From positions 744,001 through 808,000 of the forward strand of contig BRON01000015.1 in assembly GCA_024345305.1 (NCBI GenBank): a DNA stretch of 64,000 bases, written 5' to 3'. Source of the stretch: Mrakia gelida (Eukaryota; Basidiomycota; Tremellomycetes; Cystofilobasidiales; Mrakiaceae). Under the pieces are notes generated by a model that was not told where the DNA came from, did not search any database, and saw only the letters and a list, made by a program, of their open reading frames with translations. Below are positions 36,167 to 48,345 of the stretch, one piece after another. Numbering within the stretch: the stretch's first letter is position 1; each line of letters starts with the position of its first letter. The translations under genes were made by a program, and so were the position numbers.

Positions 36167-36995
36167 CCTGCTCGATTTTTGAGGTTCAAGGGACTGTTCT
36201 TGAGGTTATCTTCTTCCTAGAGTGGGTGAGAGAGAGAGAGCTGTGGGGATGGATCTGAGTTGATGGGGTGGGAAGGCAAGATGGAGTTGAAGAACAGGAG
36301 GTGAGCGCGTCCATCGAAGCCCGAAAAGGAAGGAGTCCAGCGAAAGCAAGATATTTCTGCCTCCTCACGCTCATCCTCTCGATTTAGGAATTTCGAGCAA
36401 AGTCTCGTATGATCCACCTTTAGCAGCTCTCTGATGATCGGCTTTTCATCGAGAGTTGAACGATCCTCTGAGCCTCAGAACCCTTCCCTTTCCCCGACTC
36501 GATTCGCGCACCCCCTGCTGTCTTCTCTCGTCTGCCTCTGTATTTCCTCACTCCCCCCACCTACTTCAATGCATCTCGTTACTCTATCCGCTACCTTGTC
36601 GTCTTGTTGCTTATCTCTGTGCGTTTCCTTCCGAACTGAGATCTCCTCAAAGCGGAAGAGAGCAGAGAGAACAAGCTCGATCAGCTCGACCTTCGAAGCT
36701 CAACATCACGAGTCCTCTCCCTTTCTCTCCTCTCTTCTCCTCTGTATCTCTGCATACCTAGAGGATTCGAGAAGTCGAAGGAAGGGATACGAAGTCTTCA
36801 AATGGTGCTAGATAAGATTGCAAAGATCAGATCATCGGCCGAACCTTTCGAATCCACTGATCTCCCGGTCGAACTCCTCCTCTCCCTCCCTCCCTTCCCT
36901 TGGCCCGAGCTCTTTCTTTCCACCTCGAACCACCACCTTCTCGATCTCCACCTTCTTCCCATCTTCACCTTATCCATCACTATATCCTCAGGCCT
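36167..36995. other. Divergent promoter region
   Basis: This is 829 bases between the HIR1 start (-) and the CREG-like start (+). It has (GA)6 at about 36226-36240 and long CT-rich stretches (36710-36960). No gene-like frame is seen. Confidence 0.55.
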
Positions 36996-38119
36996 ATGCT
37001 CTTCCCAACCTCGATCTTCCTGCTGGCTTCAGCAGTCACCTCCGTCCTTGCTTCCCCCCTCCGACTCGAGCGAGCTCAATCCGTTTTGGATCAAGATCTC
37101 ATTGGCTTCCCAGCTCGGCAGACCAAGCAGGAGGCTGGTAAGCTCTTCTCTCGTCTTCTCTCTACACTAAGAAGCGTCGCTGATCGAGCTTCGTCTTCTG
37201 GTGGTGGTGGGAACAGCCGTCTCTGCGAGGAAGATGGTGATTGACCAGTCGACCGGGACGTTGGGAACCGTCTTTCCTCCTTCTCACCCTATGGGCCTGG
37301 CAGGTGAGCAGACTTCCACCTCTCTGACTCATCGTCCATATACTCACCCTTCTCTTGGGTTTCAGGCACACCTTTCGCTCTCATGGAAGTGAGAGACCCT
37401 TCCGTTTCCGCATCCGCTCCCACCTCCTCTCTTCCTTGACCCTCGTCCCCCTCGGCTCGTCCTGATCCGTTCGTTGCTTCGTCGCTTTTCTTGTTCACTT
37501 CAGTATCAAGCACCTCACCCCAAGATTCCTTCCAGTATCCTCTACCTCCTCATGCCCATCTCTACCTCGGTCAAGAACATCTTGGGCAACGACAGGAAAG
37601 CGACGGTCACGCTCGCGAACAAGGAGGGAACAGCCAGTAAGGAGAGAGTCGCTTTGATCGGGGTGAGTTTTGATCGTTTTCCTGGATGGTTGTATGGGGC
37701 GGGGTCCGTGCAGAGTCATCACTCTTCCTGGAGTGTGGCGAGGAAAAACGACGACGCTGACTCTCGTCTCGATTCGTTTCGTTTCCTCAACTCAGACCGT
37801 CACGCCGGAACACAACCTCACCGTCGCCGATGCTGCTTCCTACACCGCTCAGTACCTCAAGTACCAGTCAGTCCTCTCCCCTCCTCTATCTCGGCCTTCC
37901 ACGAGCTCCTCCGCTGACCTCCCCTTCGTTCGTCGCGTTCGTCGCATTTCCCTCCTCAGCCCCGACGCAGCAGGATGGCTTCCTACCTCGACCAACTCCC
38001 CTCACACCTCTTTCTGGGCCACCTTTACACCCGAGGAGATCTACTACGTCGGTGGTTTCGGAGACACGCACTATATCGGCTGGATTTCGAGGGGCGAGTG
38101 GGAGGCTGCGAAGCTCTAG
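36996..38119 (+). CDS. Secreted CREG-like / pyridoxamine-phosphate-oxidase-fold protein
   Basis: This six-exon gene has its start at ATG 36996 (MLFPTSIFLLASAVTSVLAS) and its stop at 38119. The first about 20 residues form a clear signal peptide. The mature part of about 190 residues reads AVSARKMVIDQSTGTLGTVF, TPFALMEYQAPHPK, SILYLLMPISTSVKNILGND, KATVTLANKEGT, and ends PEEIYYVGGFGDTHYIGWIS. The order of blocks and the YYVGGFGDxHYIGWI motif are those of the CREG family (FMN-binding split-barrel fold, usually without bound cofactor in secreted CREG proteins). In animals these are lysosomal or secreted glycoproteins; fungal members are uncharacterised. I cannot tell whether flavin is bound. Confidence 0.82.
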
Positions 38120-39179
38120 ATCCGCTCGGTTTCCTCGCTCGTGTGTTTCGGTTCGTTTTGGGTTGGTTTGAGGAGGGATGCATGTTGATGATCTGATGCA
38201 CTGGCAGGGTAAAGAAACCTGAGGAAGAGAAAGAGAGCGAGAGAGAAAGTTGAAGTCAGGAGCTGATCGAGACGCGTCTGACCCGCCATCTTTCTCCTCC
38301 TTCTCCTCTCGGCTTTTTCACTTTTGCCCCTTGGGGCAGCCGATTTCTATCTTCCGACTTCCCCAATATGCAGATGAACGACGAAACGAGCCACACTTTC
38401 GAAACATCGTCGATCAAGCGACTGTCGAGAGAACTCAACTTTTATCCGAGTTCGAAAGCCGTAAGGCGTTCGATTATAACTCAATTGGTTGTGACGTGGT
38501 CCTTGTTCCGAGATACGTAAGTTGCCCTAAGAAGCAACCGCCCTTGATTCGGTTCGCTACCGTCACAAACGCGTAAAATAAGCGGCGAAGCTGGAGAGTT
38601 GATCTCCCAGCGTCTGCACTTTTGGTTTGTTCTCAATAACCCAGAGATAGATCAGCCAGTCTTCAGTAATAGTAGTCCTTCTGATTTATGATCTGATTTA
38701 AACGAAATTGCAGGAAGAGAGGCGGTTGGACGAAGCAAGACTGGACGCGTGCGTCGGTGCCCGAGCTTTCAATCCCAGGGGAACTGAAGACTTCGACAAG
38801 TGGCAAAAAGGAGTCGAATTCGAAGGGACTGTGGGTCTCGATCTGGGGTCGTGTTGGCACGCCTGGGAAGGATACTCAATCTGGGAGCTCTTAGCTCGTT
38901 GAGCTAACCCTTCGTTCCAGCTTGAGTTGTGGTTGCTAGTGCGGACTCGATTGATTATATCTTCTGGCGAAAACTGTGGGGGCGCTACCTCGAAAGTCCA
39001 TATCCTCGCTGCCGAAGGGTCTGAAAGAAGCCAGCGAAAGGTGAGTTGAGACGAGGTCGACGCGTCAACGTTCCTCTTTCCTTCTCGACGACGAGCAAAA
39101 TCCAAGGTCCTCTCGCATGACTCGCCCTTCTAATCATGCGGTGCTCATACTAGCAAGATCCCTCTCGAAATCTACAACC
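38120..39179. other. 1.06-kb spacer, no gene recognised
   Basis: This is less GC-rich than its neighbours, notably 38440-38720. Frames up to 135 codons on the minus strand (38698-39105) are Ser/Pro/Arg-rich and not convincing. There is a small imperfect hairpin at about 38586-38607. tRNA box A/B-like words near 38460-38560 do not fold into a tRNA. A decayed gene or a non-coding RNA cannot be excluded. Confidence 0.4.
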
Positions 39180-40500
39180 CTACTTCGACGCCTTCTCTGC
39201 CTCTTCAGCCTCCTTCATCTCCCTCCTCACGTCCAACCTCTCCAACCTCTCCCTCCTCGGGTTCGTCACCTTGTTCCAAACCCACATCCTGGTCTCCTCC
39301 CCGTTCTTCAAGTTCTCCGCTCGCCTGAACCTGGTGATCTCCTCCCACTGCTCCGCCGTCAACGCGTCCAACTCGTCATACGCACCGCGCTCGATTTGCT
39401 TCTTCGCCTTCGCCCTCCGATGCTCGTTCACGTCGTGTGAGGGTAGATGACCAACGTCGACACCCTTGAAGTACCGTATTCGACTTTTCTGGATTCATCC
39501 TGGACGCTTTGGTGAGGATTTTGAGGGCGACGTTGTGTTGGATCTGTTCGTCTTGGGTGAGGAGGGCGAGGTCGGAAGGAGGGATGGACTGTCGGGCTAC
39601 GAGGGCGGAAGCGACGGCCTCGGGAGTTTCGAAGGACGAGAACTGGAAGTCGAAGGTGATTGGGGGAGGGTTGACGGTGGTAGGAGAGGGTAGTGCTGGG
39701 GCGGAAGGGGAGGGGAGGGGATTGGTCGAGGTCTGGTAGGGAAAGAAAGAAGGAAAAACACTGCGGTCAGCAAACAGGGACAGATCCTGAGCACCCGTAG
39801 ACGTGACCGAGGGAATGCTGCTTGCCTTGAGGTTCTCCTGAGACTTCTCCACCAGCGACGCGTCTTCCTCGTCGTGCGCTCCACTCTCGATCTGCTTCTT
39901 CCGCGCCCTCTCCCTCGGAGACTGCTTCGAGACGTCGGAGGATCGACGGCGAGCGTCTATGGCCTCGAATTACGCTCGTCGATGTTCTGGATCTATCTCG
40001 GAGGCTTTGGTGAGGATCCAAATGGCGTGCCTGCGCTGTTTTTTACTGACTCTCGAGAGGAGGGCGAGTTCGGGAGAAGGGATGGACTCAGCGAGTTCGA
40101 GGAGGGTAGAAAGGGTCTTGGGAGTGGTGATGGAAGAGAAGTTGAAGTTCAAGGTGAACCATGGCTGGCGTTGCGATTGTCTCGTGGCGGGAGGAGAGGA
40201 TGGTTTCGACGGCGGAGGGGAGGAGGGGATTAAGCTCTTCGAAGAGAGAGAGAGAGAGAGAGAGACGAGAAGAGGAGCAGAGGTCAGTCGACAGCGGTTA
40301 GTAGCCGTTACAAACTCGGAGAGGCTTACCTTAGGGCTCGGGCCATTGCTGGAGGAAGATGAGAGTTGCTGGGAGATCGAACGAGCGACGGGGGACGGGA
40401 GGATGGATCGATGAGGTTGAGGCAGCTGAGCTGATCTCGTTGAGCGAGAAGTGGATCCAAGAGCGTTCAGACAGCAGCGAGGCGTTGAGAGGAAGGCCAT
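39180..40500 (-). CDS. Probable mitochondrial protein with internal tandem duplication, in-frame stop and frame break
   Basis: The start at 40500 gives MAFLSTPRCCLNALGSTSRS, then Arg/Ser-rich sequence without acidic residues, typical of a mitochondrial presequence. After an intron ending in a (CT)n tract (about 40325-40237), copy A of a module reads FTLNFNFSSITTPKTLSTLL, PSPELALLSR, AIWILTKASEIDPE. A TAA at 39970-39972 follows, and the same frame continues with RERARKKQIESGAHDEEDAS. A 93-nt GC-AG intron comes next. Copy B reads ITFDFQFSSFETPEAVASAL, PPSDLALLTQ, VALKILTKASRMNPE, then needs a one-base change of frame at a GAAAAG run (about 39475) to give FKGVDVGHLPSHDVNEHRRA, KAKKQIERGAYDELDALTAE and the Lys/Glu-rich end at 39180. 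The modules are clearly homologous. Whether this is one disabled gene, two genes, or carries sequence errors is open. No known function is recognised. Confidence 0.5.
40244..40264. repeat. (GA)n microsatellite
   Basis: A run of about ten GA dinucleotides. On the minus strand it forms the pyrimidine tract just before the presumed 3' splice site of the first intron of the duplicated gene. Confidence 0.8.
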
Positions 40501-40819
40501 GTCGACGAGGGGCTGATGGTAGGAAGGCGAGAGGAGGGTATGAGGCGGGAGGGCTGGGAGAGAAGAGAGGAAGGAAAGGCAAAGTGAGCTCGTGCATTTT
40601 GACCTTCCCTTCTCTAGCTGCCTCGCCCATCACCTCGTTCTAGATATCGAGGACTTACGAGTTAGTTGAATGGATCCGAGAAGGGGCGAGATAAGATTAA
40701 TCCTGAGTTTTCTTCCAACAGGGAGGTGACGGGTCAGGTGAAAGAATGAAAGAAGGAAGCGGCGAGCTCGCTCCTTTCGTCTCGATCTCCTCAACCCCTC
40801 ACCCTTCGATTTCTCCGAC
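40501..40819. other. Divergent promoter region
   Basis: This is 319 bases between the duplicated mitochondrial-type gene (-) and CUL4 (+). No gene and no clear regulatory motif are seen. Confidence 0.5.
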
Positions 40820-43800
40820 ATGGCGAAAACCTTCGACCCTCTTCCTGTGTTCAATACAGCCTTCACTCACCTCCAAGCCCCATCGAGCGATACTTCCTCT
40901 TCCAGACCAGGTTCAGCGAGGAAGATCTCCCTTCGGCCACCTCCACCTCGTCAGCCCTCCCTTCCCTCCGTCCTTCGTCGTCTCCCTTCGATAACTCGTA
41001 CTGAACTCCTCCCTTCGTTCGCATTATCCTCCAGCTTCTCAATCCCAAGCTTCTTCCACACTTCTCCCAACTCTCCTTCAATCGATCTCGCTTCTCCTCT
41101 CGCCAACGGCCCTCACCTCGACCTCGTTCCCTCCCATCCCTCTCCTCCTCCCAAAGCTCCCAGTCTCCCTCGAAACGCTCTATCAAGCTTGCAAGACGCT
41201 CGTACTCGTTCATGGTAAAGGGGAGGATATCTACGAGAGGCTCAAACTCGATCTCGAACGAGGAGCGGTTGGAATGATGCGACTCTGGAGGGAGGAGGCC
41301 ATGGCGAGTGGAGGCTCGAAGGAAGGAGACGCTTGGGTAGAGATCTTGGTCAAGGGATGGGACTGGTGGTCTGGAAGAATCGTGGGTCCATACAAGCGCT
41401 CTCAGTCTGTGCTTGTTGGTGAATGATGAGAAGAAGGAGGGCGGGAGCTGACCTTTCGTCGGACGCTCCAGGATCTCTTGAGGTCCATCTTGCTTCCCGT
41501 GGATCGATCTTACGTCCTCGTCAACGCTGGAACTTCGAACATCCTGTGAGTCTATTCAGGCCTGATGCCTATAGTCTCAGTCTCAGAGCTGATGTGTCTG
41601 CTCTTCTCCTTATCGCCCCCAGCGATCTCTCTCGCGAGATCTTCAAGACCATCGTCTTCGACAACTCGACCTCGACGACCGACAAGACCTCAGCTGCTCT
41701 CCTCAGCTTCGTCGCTCAAGAACGCCTCGACGGGTTAGTAGAAGTCTCTCTCGCCCAACATGTCCGCCTCCTTGCGTCTAACCGGATCTCGCTCTGTTCT
41801 TGCAGACCCTCCGAAACTCTGCGACCGCTCTTCCACACCCTCGCGACGTCTCTCCTCTCCCCCCTTTCCCTCCTCTCCACCCTTCTCCTACCATCCCTCA
41901 AGGAGTCCAGCACCACCTTCTACACCTCTCTTCGTACTACCCTCCTCGAACCCTCCACTCCGATCGCCGTCTACCTCCTCCGAGTCGAGCAGAGCATCTC
42001 AGCCGAGGAAGACCGCCTCGTCGAAGTCTTCGGACTCTCAAAGGACAGCGGAGGGATCGTCAAGGTCGTCGAGAGCATCTTAATCACTCAAGCGAAGGAG
42101 GATATCATCAAGAGGGGCATCGCTGAGGGAATGGTCGGTGGTGGCTCGTCGGATCTGTCGATGGAGGTCGACGAGGAGGTGGATGATGGAACGGACAAGG
42201 GGAAGGGGAAGGAGGGAGAGAAGGTCAAGAAGGAGACGAAACCGGACGAGGACGGGTTGACGAGGCTTATGAGACTTCTGAGGAGAGTCGGGTCGGATGG
42301 TGGAGTCAAGCCCGTTTGGGGAGAATGGGTTCGAGTGAGTTCTTGATGCTCCCGTCCGCGTCGAAGTCGCTTGTCCGCGGCGCTTGCTAACTCGCCCGTT
42401 ACTTCGCTTCGCAGACTCACGTCGAAGAACTCATTAGCGACCCTGCAAATGGTCAGACTTTCTCTCTCGTCGCTTGATCCTTCTTGCGTGCCCTCGACCT
42501 TGAACTAACGCTCTCGTTCCTCTCGTCCTTTCTTCAGACGACACCATGGTTCAGTCTCTCCTCACCTTCCGGACTCACATCTTCTCGATCCTCGCTGGAG
42601 CGTTCTCCATCCCAACCTCCGATGGAGCTTCCGTTCGAGATCGAGTCCTCGCCGAAGCTGCCAACAACGCGTTCCAGAACGGAATGTCGAAGAGGAGGAA
42701 CAAGCCTGCTGAGATGATCGGTTCGTTCAACCTTCCTCTCCATCGGTTCGCCTTCCGACCGTATGTCTGACTCTTCTCCCACTCCTTTTTCTCTCCAGCC
42801 AAATCCCTCGACCAACTCCTTCGATCTAGGACGACATCAGCCGCGACCGTCTCGACCAAGCTCGACGACCTCTTGACTCTCGTTCGGTTCACTCGAGACA
42901 AGGACGTCTTCAAGGCTTTCTACGTGACCGGACTGGCGAAGAGACTGCTTCTCGGAAGGACGGCTAGTGACGATGCTGAGCTGGGAATGGTGGATCGCTT
43001 GAAGAAGGGTGAGTCGCTTCGATCTCGCTGAGCGAAACTCGGACGAGCTCTCGTCGCTGAGCTGACTTCCTCGCATCTTTCCTCGCACTCTCCGTCTCAG
43101 AGCTTGGAGACGACTTCACTACTGGTGACGGGTGAGTTGTCGTTTCGTTCCATTCTCCTCGACTAGAATCGAGCGCGCGTCCTAACTCCGCTCGACTCGT
43201 CGCTTCTTTCCGTCGCAGCATGATGGCTGATCTCAACCTCTCGACCGAGTGAGTCCTCATCAGTCCCTTTTTCGATTCTTCTTGGTGTCTGACACATCGT
43301 ATCGATTCATCAGGCTCATGAAGAATTACCGATCCAAGCACGACGCGTCGGACGACATGGATCTCTCCGTCTCGGTTCTTTCCAACGCGAATTGGCCTTC
43401 GTGAGTCTGCACCGTGCTCCTACCACCCTCGTATTTGCGCCGAGTACTGAACTCCAAACCTACGTCTCGTTCTCTAGCTACCCCGACCTCGGAAAGGGTT
43501 GGGAAGCGTTCGCTCTCCCTCCAACTGTTCGTTCTCGTCGTCTTTCCCCTTTTCGCTGCTTCTCGGCTGACTCCTTTTTCTCCTTCTTCATCAGCTCAAC
43601 GCGGCTCTCGATCGATTCAAGCTCTTCTACACCTCCTCTCACCAAGGTCGTCTGCTCTCCTGGCGATACCAACTCTTCACCCTCAACCTCAAGGCTCGCT
43701 TCCCTCTCGGAACCAAGGACCTCAGCGTTAGCTTGTACCAAGCCATGGTGCTCATGCTCTTCAACGAGGTTGAGGAGAAGGGGACGCTGGGATGGTCGGA

Positions 43801-44667
43801 TATCAAGGAGAGGACGGGAATCGGTGAGTTGATCGACTCGCTCCTTCCTTTCCTGGACGCGACGAACCCTCTCGAGCTGACCCTTCCCTTCCTCCATTCG
43901 CTCGCCTTGCTCCCCAGAAATCGACGAGCTTCGCCGAACCCTCCAGTCGCTCGCCTGTGGACGGATCCGAGTCCTCAGCAAGCATCCTGCTGGGAAGGAC
44001 GTCAAGGATTCGGACGCGTTCTCGTTCAACCACAAGTTCGAGAACGACAAACTCAAGCTCAAGGTCAACCAGATCCAGCAGGCTCAGAGCGTACGTCCTC
44101 TCGCTTCTCTTCCCTCTCTATCACCCCTTCTTTCGCGAAGAACATGAACTGACCTGCCTCGACGCTCCAACAGGCCGAGGAGGATCAACGAACGGAAACG
44201 AGAGTCCTGCACGACCGATCTCATCTCCTCGACGCTGCCATCGTTAGGATCATGAAGTCTACCAAGACCTCTGTGAGTCCACGTCTACTCACACCTAACT
44301 TTGATCTCACCGCTGACATTTGTTTTCACTCCTTTCTCGTCGCGTCGAACAACAGACCTGGAACGATCTCACCAACCTTTGCGTCGAGGCAGTGTGCGTC
44401 CTTCTTGCTCTCCCTCTCCCTCTTTCGTCTTACTTGTGCTGACTTGACGTCTCTTCTTTGTCTCTCACAGTCGACGGACGTTCCCACCCGAACCGAAGAT
44501 GATCAAGCAGCAGATCGAGTCGTTGATTGAACGAGAGGTTCGTCTCGTCTCCCTCACTTCTCACCCCTCGCTTACGTCCTGATCCTTTCTTCTTCCCTCT
44601 CTCTTTCACTCAGTACCTCGCCCGAGACGACGAGGACCCCATGCGAGTCTTGCACTACCTCGCTTAG
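40820..44667 (+). CDS. CUL4: Cullin-4, scaffold of CRL4 ubiquitin ligase
   Basis: Cul4 binds DDB1-type adaptors at its N-terminus and the RING protein Rbx1/Roc1 at its C-terminus. The start is ATG 40820 (MAKTFDPLPVFNTAFTHLQA). Early cullin-repeat sequence reads LPVSLETLYQACKTLVLVHG and GEDIYERLKLDLERG (about 41160-41250). Middle repeats run to about 42420, with an acidic low-complexity insert (MEVDEEVDDGTDKGKGKEGE). The cullin homology domain has DKDVFKAFYVTGLAKRLLLG (42900), VLSNANWPSYPDL (43385), LFTLNLKARFPLGTKDLSVS and ELRRTLQSLACGRIRVL (43925); the RTLQSLACG motif points to Cul4 rather than Cul1 or Cul3. The neddylation site region is DAAIVRIMKSTKT (44235-44273), and the end is the typical YLARDDEDPMRVLHYLA. 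There are about 15 introns, several separating exons of only 30-40 nt. Length is about 830 residues. The F-box-like proteins in the window would work with Cul1, not this cullin. Confidence 0.92.
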
Positions 44668-45037
44668 GTCCAGTCCCTCAAGGGCTCGTTTGTTTTGGGT
44701 TCGACGACGTCGACGACGCGGCTTTCTTTTGTCCCTTCCCCTGCTACTCGATAGATCCCGTTTCTTTCTCTCCACCGCTTCCATCCGGAAAGAGTCGCGC
44801 TCTTTTTCTTGATTCGGAGCTAGAAGGAAGTGAGAAGGGGCCGAGCCTACCTAGCAGGGACCGACCTCACTTTCAGTTTCAGAACACCTCCCAAAGCCGA
44901 TCGACGAGCGAGGTGACCTCGATTCGATTCGGGCTTCCCTTCCCTCCTTTCCCTCTCAACGACCAGCCCAGCACCCCACACCCATCACCACCTCCTACAC
45001 TCTACCTACCCCCTCCCAGCACTCCCTTGGTTCGACG
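44668..45037. other. Spacer between two plus-strand genes
   Basis: This is 370 bases holding the CUL4 3' UTR and the promoter of the next gene. The right end is CT/CA-rich. No gene is seen. Confidence 0.55.
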
Positions 45038-48000
45038 ATGGCACGCGGCGACGCCTACGACCTCCTTCCTGGAGGGTCCCCCTCCTCCTCCCCCTCCCTC
45101 CCTCTTCAAAAGAAGATGTCCCTCTTCCTTCGTCGGAAACCTCTTCTTTCGACCTTCCTCTCCATCTCCCTCCTCTCTTTAGTATACATCTCCATCTTCC
45201 CTTCCCACCCAGCAGCTCTCTCGAACGGGATTTCTTCCTCCTGGGGTTCGTCGTCAGAAGGAGGAGGAGGGTACCTTCCTGCTTTGGGCACGGCCGCGAG
45301 CGAGAGGCAGAGGTGCGATCAGGTTTGGAGGGAGGAAGGGAGAGTTTGGCCGCCTGCTGCTGCGGTAGGAGCTGGAGGAGGAGTGGGTGTGGGAGGAGGA
45401 GTTGCTCATTTGAATGGCGGGTGGGGGACTGAAGCTGAGGGGAGGGAAGGCTTCAGTTTGGAGGGGGAGATGAGTAGAGGGAGGACGAGGAAGGAGGTCT
45501 TGAGTGAGATGGTAGGGAAGACTAAAGGGTTCTATGTGAGGGATTGGCCGCTGTGAGTACTATCGTTCCAACTATACCAGCTCTTTGGGGGGTCTGCTGG
45601 GAGAAGGAGAAGAGGGGAGGTGACCGAAGCAGGGAGGAGGAGGAGGACGAACCTCGACGCAGGCCGTCCCTTCCTTCCTTCGAGCTTCGACTCCCTCGTT
45701 CCTCCCTCACTCGATTCTGACTTGTTAACCCTCTTCTCTACCCGCATATAGTCATCTCGGATGGAACAACATCGTCAGTTTCGACTTCCTCTCGTCGCTC
45801 CCTCCCTGTCTCCCTTCCAAACCCTCGCCTCGTCGAGCTCATCAAGCTGAAACGAACCTTTTTCTCCTCCCTCCTCCCTCGCTGTCCGTCCACAACAGAG
45901 ATACATCATCGAAGCCTCTCTCCTCCACGCCGAGCTCATGGGTCGAGTCCTCGTCGTACCAACAGTCGTCTACGCTCGAGCTTGCGAGTTCGATAAACTC
46001 ACCTGTCAAGGTCGGCTTCGCATCTCCCTTGCCTCCTCGTTTCGTTGTTCGAGCTCAACGAACTGACGGATTCACGTTCTTGGTGGGATTCTGATGGATT
46101 CAGCCTACGCCAAGATGGTCAACCGAGGAGATGCTCTTCAGTCGGATGAGTGGAGGGACAGTCCTATCGAGAAGCAGTGGGCTTGGTTGATTCCAACAGA
46201 GGTGAGCTCGCGACCCTCCCTCCCTTCCCTCTCTCGTCGTATCAAGCTCACACCTCCACCCTCCCTTTTCCCTTTCCGCCTTGCTCAAGCTCATGATGGA
46301 CCTCGCCCTCATCCAACGTACCCGACCTCTCATGACCACCGCCGACTATCTCCTCCTGCACGACCTCCCCGCCTCCCTCGAAACAGCCAAAGGGAACTGG
46401 GATCGAGAAGCCTACCACGCTGCCGGAACGGGTCTGCACGTTATCCCTAACGGAGACTACGACAACGGGATCTCGAGAGTCGATCGGATGCCTACGGGGT
46501 GGAAGGAGCAGGTGATGGAAGGGCAGAAGGGAGAGGGATTGGGGAAGAGGATTAGGGAGGTGATGGAGGGGAAGACGACTGAGGAGTGGGAGACGGTTAA
46601 GAATGAGGTGGGGAGAGGAGAGAGTGAGGAGGTGTTGGAGAGGGAGTTGAAGAAGGTGGGCGCTTACGTGCTGCATACTTGGCAGGGATCGTGAGTGCTC
46701 CATTTTCAGTTTTGGTTTCACGAGGTTAGGCGGGCTAGGTTTCGTCGAGGTCGCGTCGCGTCGAAAGCTGACTTGGAGTTGTTTGTTCGCTTCGGTATCA
46801 GGCATGGAATGGAGTACGTTCGAACCGTCACTGAGCCTATCAAGCAGGTCTCTCTGGGAGAGGGTATGAAGGGATTCTGGGATGATTATCATCACATCAA
46901 CAAGGAGGTTCGATTTAGCACTCTCTCCCCGAACTCGTCTCGTCTCGCCTCGCAAGCTGACCCTCGACTCCCTCCGTCCGTTCGTTCCGCTCAGGTGCTT
47001 CTCCTCGAGGGAGAAACTCACTACTGGCGTAAACCTGTAAAGCCCTTCTCTCCTTCTTCCCTTCGTCTTCTTTTCTCGCCTCGTCTGACCCTTCTTCCCT
47101 CGTCGCGTCGATCCAGGGGTCCCTCCGCTTCACCACCGTCCCCGCTCAAACCGAATTCGCCAAGATGGTCCTGAGGGACATCATGCCCCCTCCTGTCCTC
47201 AACGCTATGGCCATTCGACTCGATCAGAGGATGACCGAGAGAGTGGGAGGGAGGATGTGGACGTCGGCTCATATGCGACGAGGAGTGAGTTCGATTCTTC
47301 GTTCTTCGTTCTTCGCGGTCCTGGCTCGAACGAGAAGTCCTCGAGTCGAGAGAGCACTGACTCTTTCTTTGCTTTCGATTGTTGAACAGGACTTCATCCA
47401 TCACGAGTGGGTGATGAACCAGGATGGCTACGCTCACTTCAATCGAATCAAGGAGTGGATGGGCAAAGGTCGAGAGTTAGTTTCAGTTTCGGCTCGAACT
47501 CGTTCGCTCGTTCGTTCTTCGTCTTTAAGACGACGAGGCTGACCTCACGTCTTTCTTCCCCCTCGAACAGCGTCCTCGTCGAGATCAAGAACTCGGGCAA
47601 AGTAGAGATGTACCCCGTCCCAGGAGCCGTTCCCGACGAGTCGTTCAAGACGATGGAACCTCCCAAGAAGAATGATCCGTTCGTCTTCGTCCCTTCCCCT
47701 TCGCTCTCTTCCCTTCCTTCCCTCCCCTCCTTCTCTTCTCTTCCCTAACCTTGCCCGCCTAACCGACTCCCCTCCCCCCCTCGATCCCCTTTTCCGTTCG
47801 CTCTAGATTCTACCTCGCGACGGACGAACGAAACGAGACCATGATCGAGTACTTCAAGGAGCACGGAGCCGTGATGGTGAACGATCTCATCACCGCTGAG
47901 GATCGACGAGAACTCGCTGCTTGGAGTTTGGTGTTCACGGATGTGCTGGGAGTGATGGAGCAGACGTTGTTGGCTAGGGCTGGGTACTTGTAAGTTCGAG

Positions 48001-48345
48001 AGGCCGGTCGTTTCGCATTTCGTCTCCCTTCCTTCCTCGTTCACGTCCTCCTCCTTCTCGTCTCGTTCGTTCGAAGAACTGACTCACCTCTCTTCGCCTC
48101 TCTCTCTTTTCTGCCCCGTTCGATTGTTCAGCTACGGACACGCTCTCTCCTCAGTGTACGTCTCGTCTCGTCTCGTCTTTCCCTTCACCGTCGCGTCGGC
48201 CTACCCTCTCGTCTCGTCTCCCCCTTGCTGACTCTTTCCCTCCTCCTTTCGTTCCCCCCATTTTCTCGAACTATACAGTGCCGGAGGAGCAGTCAACCAC
48301 CGAGGAAGCTTGAACAAGGATCCCAGGACGACCAAGATCGATTAG
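45038..48345 (+). CDS. Type II membrane glycosyltransferase, fucosyltransferase-like
   Basis: The start at 45038 (MARGDAYDLLPGG) leaves a short cytosolic tail before a signal anchor around residues 35-52 (PLLSTFLSISLLSLVYISIF); ATG 45115 is an alternative. A Gly/Ala-rich stem follows. The catalytic part begins FYVRDWPLHLGWNNIRYIIE and ASLLHAELMGRVLVVPTVVY (45900-45970), then AYAKMVNRGDALQSDEWRDS, a charged helical insert (GKTTEEWETVKNEVGRGESE) and VGAYVLHTWQGS. Next come WTSAHMRRGDFIHHEWVM (47265-47420), whose HxRRGD is the donor-binding motif of GDP-fucose-type transferases, and PFYLATDERNETMIEYFKEH. The end is HALSSVAGGAVNHRGSLNKD (48140-48345). About 12 introns; about 620 residues. The WPLHLGWNN...VNRGDA arrangement recalls a basidiomycete group sometimes called CigA. 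Likely Golgi; donor and acceptor are not shown by the sequence. Confidence 0.8.

Noticed and set aside
38440..38600. tRNA-like box A and box B words (AACTCAATTGGTTG; GGTTCGCTACC)
   Set aside because: No cloverleaf can be drawn with a matching acceptor stem and anticodon arm on either strand.
38698..39105. A 135-codon minus-strand frame in the 38-39 kb spacer
   Set aside because: No domain, atypical codon use, Ser/Pro/Arg-rich, and no convincing promoter or splice sites.
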